From Lineus longissimus (lineage: Eukaryota > Nemertea > Pilidiophora > Heteronemertea > Lineidae): a stretch of DNA of 64,000 nucleotides. The notes beneath the pieces are model-generated. The model was not told the DNA's origin. It was given only the letters and a program-made list of their open reading frames with translations, and did no database searches. Positions within the stretch are counted from its first letter, which is position 1; every line of letters begins with the position of its first letter. Below are positions 61,101 to 64,000 of the stretch, one piece after another. The position numbers were made by a program, and so were the translations under genes. The DNA lies in NCBI RefSeq assembly GCF_910592395.1, contig NC_088316.1, positions 1,240,001 to 1,304,000 on the forward strand, in the 5' to 3' direction.

Positions 61101-63379
61101 CGTGGTTACACATAGTTAAATCGGTAAGTTTATAAAGTTCTTGTTTAATACACCGATTCCGATGGCTTAGTGGTTAAGGGGTGTCCGCCACGTCAACGGA
61201 AGGTCGAAGGTTCGAGGTCCATTGGTAGGCCTTTCCGATGGGGCCAGTTGGTTAGCTGCCAGCTAGTTATATGTTCGGTTCAAACTGCCTTCACGCCAGG
61301 CACCTAGTATTCAGAAGTAGGAGTTTGGAAGTGATGAATGTGCCTAATCTGGCTTTTCATACCGAAGTCATTGCACATCCATAGGAAATTGATTTCTTCT
61401 TTTCTTGATACAATATCCATCGTTCAACCTGTTCCGAACCCACGAATCCGTCATTTCAGGGTCAAATAAAAGTTGTGAGGCGCCAAGACGTGGTAGACAC
61501 CCAGAGTGACCAGGAAACATTCGAAAGACAAGAGACGGATTCTTTGGGGTGCATCAAATTCCCGAGCCATGCGAACGGTAAGTTTGTACTTTTATGATAA
61601 ACTTGGTGAAAATTAGTTTATACGCATTTGAAGGCAACTACAACGGGTACTTACCTGAACTTCAGTCGCCGCCAGGCTTGTCTTATCATAACTGTCGATT
61701 AATTTTCTAATCTTTTCTACAGCGATGTTAGGTTACTCCTACAAACAGAAGAAAAACAGGGAAAACTTGGCAAAGAGCACCCTCAGCTTACCAGAGGTGG
61801 GTGTTTGGTAAACAAAACGGCTTGCGAACGAGCAATTTGAATCGCTGCGACTTGCGATTATAATCACTCTTATGTGTGACAAAAAGCTCTCTCGTCTGCA
61901 GGTAAAACCGGTATTTGCTGGATTTGATGTTGATCGCAGCCGATTCCTGTCGAATTAGGTACCTGCGTTGACCACCGCAAACGAGTGATAATCGTAGCAT
62001 GCGATATAACTCGCATGTAGCAGCGATTTAAATAGTTAGTTTGCGGGGCGCTTATAAGAACATCACAATCCATCAAGTTTGAAACAGCTATTTCTCGGTC
62101 CAATCTTGGTCCAGTCTTCCCCACTTCCCGGCCACTTCATCATCACCATTTCTCATTTAAAGCACCCGAAGTGCCCGCCTGTAGGCCGATTTTATGAAGT
62201 ACAATGCATTCAAAAAACAGAACCTTCAATTTGAGAGGTTTTATTCATGCCAACTTACTGGCGGTAAACGTCAATCCTTAAGTCTCCCCTTTTAAGAATG
62301 GCTAAACGCACAACGCCGGTAGGTCGGCATGGGTTTCATTTGAAATACCCTATAGTCGTAGAATCTTCCGTCACATTCAGCTTGTCCGCACCGTCCACCT
62401 GCGTCTGCTCGCACCAAGTTTGCACCCAGCTCCGTTGCCTTTCAGATCAGTAACCAGTCGGACCTGGTGACTAACCCCCACGGGCAGACCCTCGATGGCG
62501 ACGAACCCCTCGCAGTGCTACAAACTATCGGCGAAGAAGACTATGAAAATCTGTCAGAGAATGCAGAGGACGACCAGGTACAGCATTACAACAATTTTCC
62601 TGTGTCGGAACGGCATACGGCCTTGGACGCATCGACCTGCCCCACACATGTTCCCCTCCTCTTCCCAACCTTCACGTCTCATAGCCTGACCTTCTCAATG
62701 TGCATAGTGTCGTTTGCTTCAGCTTTTTTCAGCCTTTTTGATACGTACGATTTCAAACTGATGCGAAAACGTCACCTTCTCCACACACGTTCCCCTCCGT
62801 TTACTTGCTGTACTATACATAAAGGTATCCATTGTTCATCCATTTATACAGTAGTAATGATAATTTACAAGAATGATGTAATCTTCTGACATTGTCTAGC
62901 TCTCCCATACGAACAGCCTCGTCACCCAGTCACTGGAGCCAAGAGAGGAGCCACACATAGTCGGTAAGTATATCTTGATAACATTGACCCTCATGAAAGC
63001 GCTTTCATGGGTATCGATATGCCAATCTTGTATCCTGCGCATCTCTACTCGGTACTCGTTCGTGCGCACGCGCAACCGGATATAAAATCAGGAATTTATC
63101 TTCCAAATTCAGCCAATCGAGGCGCTGATTCCCTTCAAAGGAGTATAGCCCTTGAAGTTCATTGCGCTTACGTCAGTTCAGATGTACATGTAGAATGAGT
63201 GCACAGACTAGGTGTGAATATGACTATCTATTTCCCCGATAGATAACGAGAGTGGCGCCGCCAGTGCCTCTGAGGAGACCAAGTCCGAGGACGAGTTTGT
63301 CGGCATGTCCGTGAAGGGAGGCAATAGCAACGATACCAACAAGCTGCTGGCTCCATTTTCTGTCGGGATAAGAATGAAG
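55137..63379 (+). CDS. CNBD2: Cyclic nucleotide-binding domain protein, CNBD2-like, 5' part (14 exons)
   Basis: Exons: 55137-55215, 56294-57228, 57795-57851, 59032-59196, 59387-59547, 59731-59887, 60098-60181, 60478-60608, 61063-61123, 61460-61577, 61723-61796, 62446-62577, 62900-62963 and 63243-63379. They give 785 codons, all phases matching, and the gene continues to the right. The short first exon (MSHLTCNKWRQLELEERKAR) joins by A|GT to the large basic exon. About residues 440-560 form a cNMP-binding fold: FTHLFPAEMELECARHV, then GRLIAHQGRAPDWFYYVISG. A second starts at DFLRNIELFEEFPIDEF, with WLHIVKSGQIKVVRRQ. The order resembles CNBD2, linked in mammals to sperm function (established). 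The phosphate-binding cassette looks degenerate. The later part is acidic and probably disordered. The exact subfamily is uncertain. Confidence 0.72.
60665..60951. mobile_element. 287-bp MITE with long terminal inverted repeats and TTAA ends
   Basis: Starts TTAACACCTTCAGCGCCGAA and ends in the exact inverse. The arms continue inward through CACGTAGATCTACG and GATTATCGGAGTCTCATGGA, making a near-perfect hairpin. TTAA at both ends may be the target-site duplication. It lies in the CNBD2-like intron 60609-61062. Related to the element at 51941-52300. Confidence 0.85.
61150..61335 (+). mobile_element. tRNA-derived SINE, second family
   Basis: tRNA-like head with box A TGGCTTAGTGGTTAAGG and box B GGTTCGAGGTCC, 30-40 bases apart. 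The flanks do not pair as an acceptor stem, so it is not a functional tRNA gene. The body (CAGTTGGTTAGCTGCCAGC) differs from the SINE at 31868. In a CNBD2-like intron. Confidence 0.6.
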
Positions 63380-64000
63380 GTTGGTTTATTTTTTCATGAT
63401 AACTCCTAGTTCAACATTGAATCGATGAAATAAAGCAATGCGAGCGTTGTTACCAAATAAAGCCGAATGAGTACACCGTATGTCACTTCGCCAACGATGC
63501 CGACTTTTCTGGTGTATCTGAACAGAAGGAAAAGCAACCAAGACATTGTTAAACTTTGTTTAAATAAGTCAGTGTCCCTTAAGAGATACAAACCTTTATA
63601 GCATTGGTGGTAATACGTAGATTCTTGATGTCAATCCAGCAAGATTCGAATTACTCCAGAACATCTTCGGTAAGTTGATCATCTCAGTCTGTAATCAAAA
63701 GTGCTGAGCTGCACACTTCGGCCACTCTTTGTTTCTTTTGGAAATGGCACTGTTGAGGCATAGTCGGCAATAGTCACACTTTCTCAAAGCTACTACAATC
63801 CCTGTATGCCCAAGCTGTTGTCACTGTCGTGGGAAGGCGAGCTGGCTAAGTCTTATATCAAAATACAAAGCTTTTAACTGCTTTTAGCGCGTTCGTACAC
63901 AGTGGCACCTTAGACAGGAGAGGAGCCATGCAACTATATCTTCTGATCAGAAGTCTTGTTCTGAAAATGTCAAGCTGGAACCTCTTAAAACATGAGATGC

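Noticed and set aside
61153-61226. tRNA gene
   Set aside because: A and B boxes are good, but acceptor and anticodon stems do not pair and the body continues as a SINE.

Overview
This is a window of animal nuclear DNA: many GT-AG introns, recognisable metazoan genes, tRNA-derived SINEs, MITE-like hairpins and no bacterial operons. Intact BRCA2, a mitochondrial ribosomal protein gene, a CNBD2-like gene and an NLR whose N-terminus resembles the DZIP3-type HEPN domain suggest a marine invertebrate, either a non-vertebrate deuterostome or a lophotrochozoan. I cannot name the species from sequence alone. Exon borders below were placed by eye from splice consensus, reading-frame phase and remembered family similarity; in every main gene model the phases close.

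Layout: (1) 1-4.8 kb, plus strand, the 3' half of calpain-15 (CAPN15). (2) 5.1-9.5 kb, minus strand, complete lipoyl synthase (LIAS), convergent with CAPN15. (3) 9.5-22.7 kb, a repeat-rich gene-poor block with a ~136-bp satellite, a ~1.59-kb tandem duplication, several smaller duplications and a few unassigned exon-like ORFs. (4) 22.7-48.9 kb, minus strand, a complete BRCA2 in 24 coding exons (11,013 nt, 3,670 aa). One 6.4-kb exon carries about 15 BRC-like repeats, and the helical/OB/tower DNA-binding domain is intact. (5) Inside the 7.2-kb BRCA2 intron at 30163-37372, on the opposite strand, lies a complete four-exon gene for a 1,126-aa HEPN-CARD-NACHT-LRR protein, a candidate innate immune receptor with an unusual domain order. 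(6) 49.8-51.5 kb, plus strand, MRPL30 (uL30m), divergent from BRCA2 across a ~0.9-kb spacer holding a perfect NRF-1 consensus. (7) 51.5-55.1 kb, an intergenic block with a minisatellite and a dimeric hairpin MITE. (8) 55.1-63.4 kb, plus strand, the 5' part of a CNBD2-like cyclic-nucleotide-binding-domain gene that runs off the right edge.

Functional themes: lipoyl synthase and MRPL30 are mitochondrial. BRCA2 is the RAD51 loader for homologous recombination. The nested NLR is probably a cytosolic sensor. The most notable features are the HEPN-CARD-NACHT-LRR architecture, its nesting antisense inside BRCA2, and the recently expanded, homogenised BRC array.
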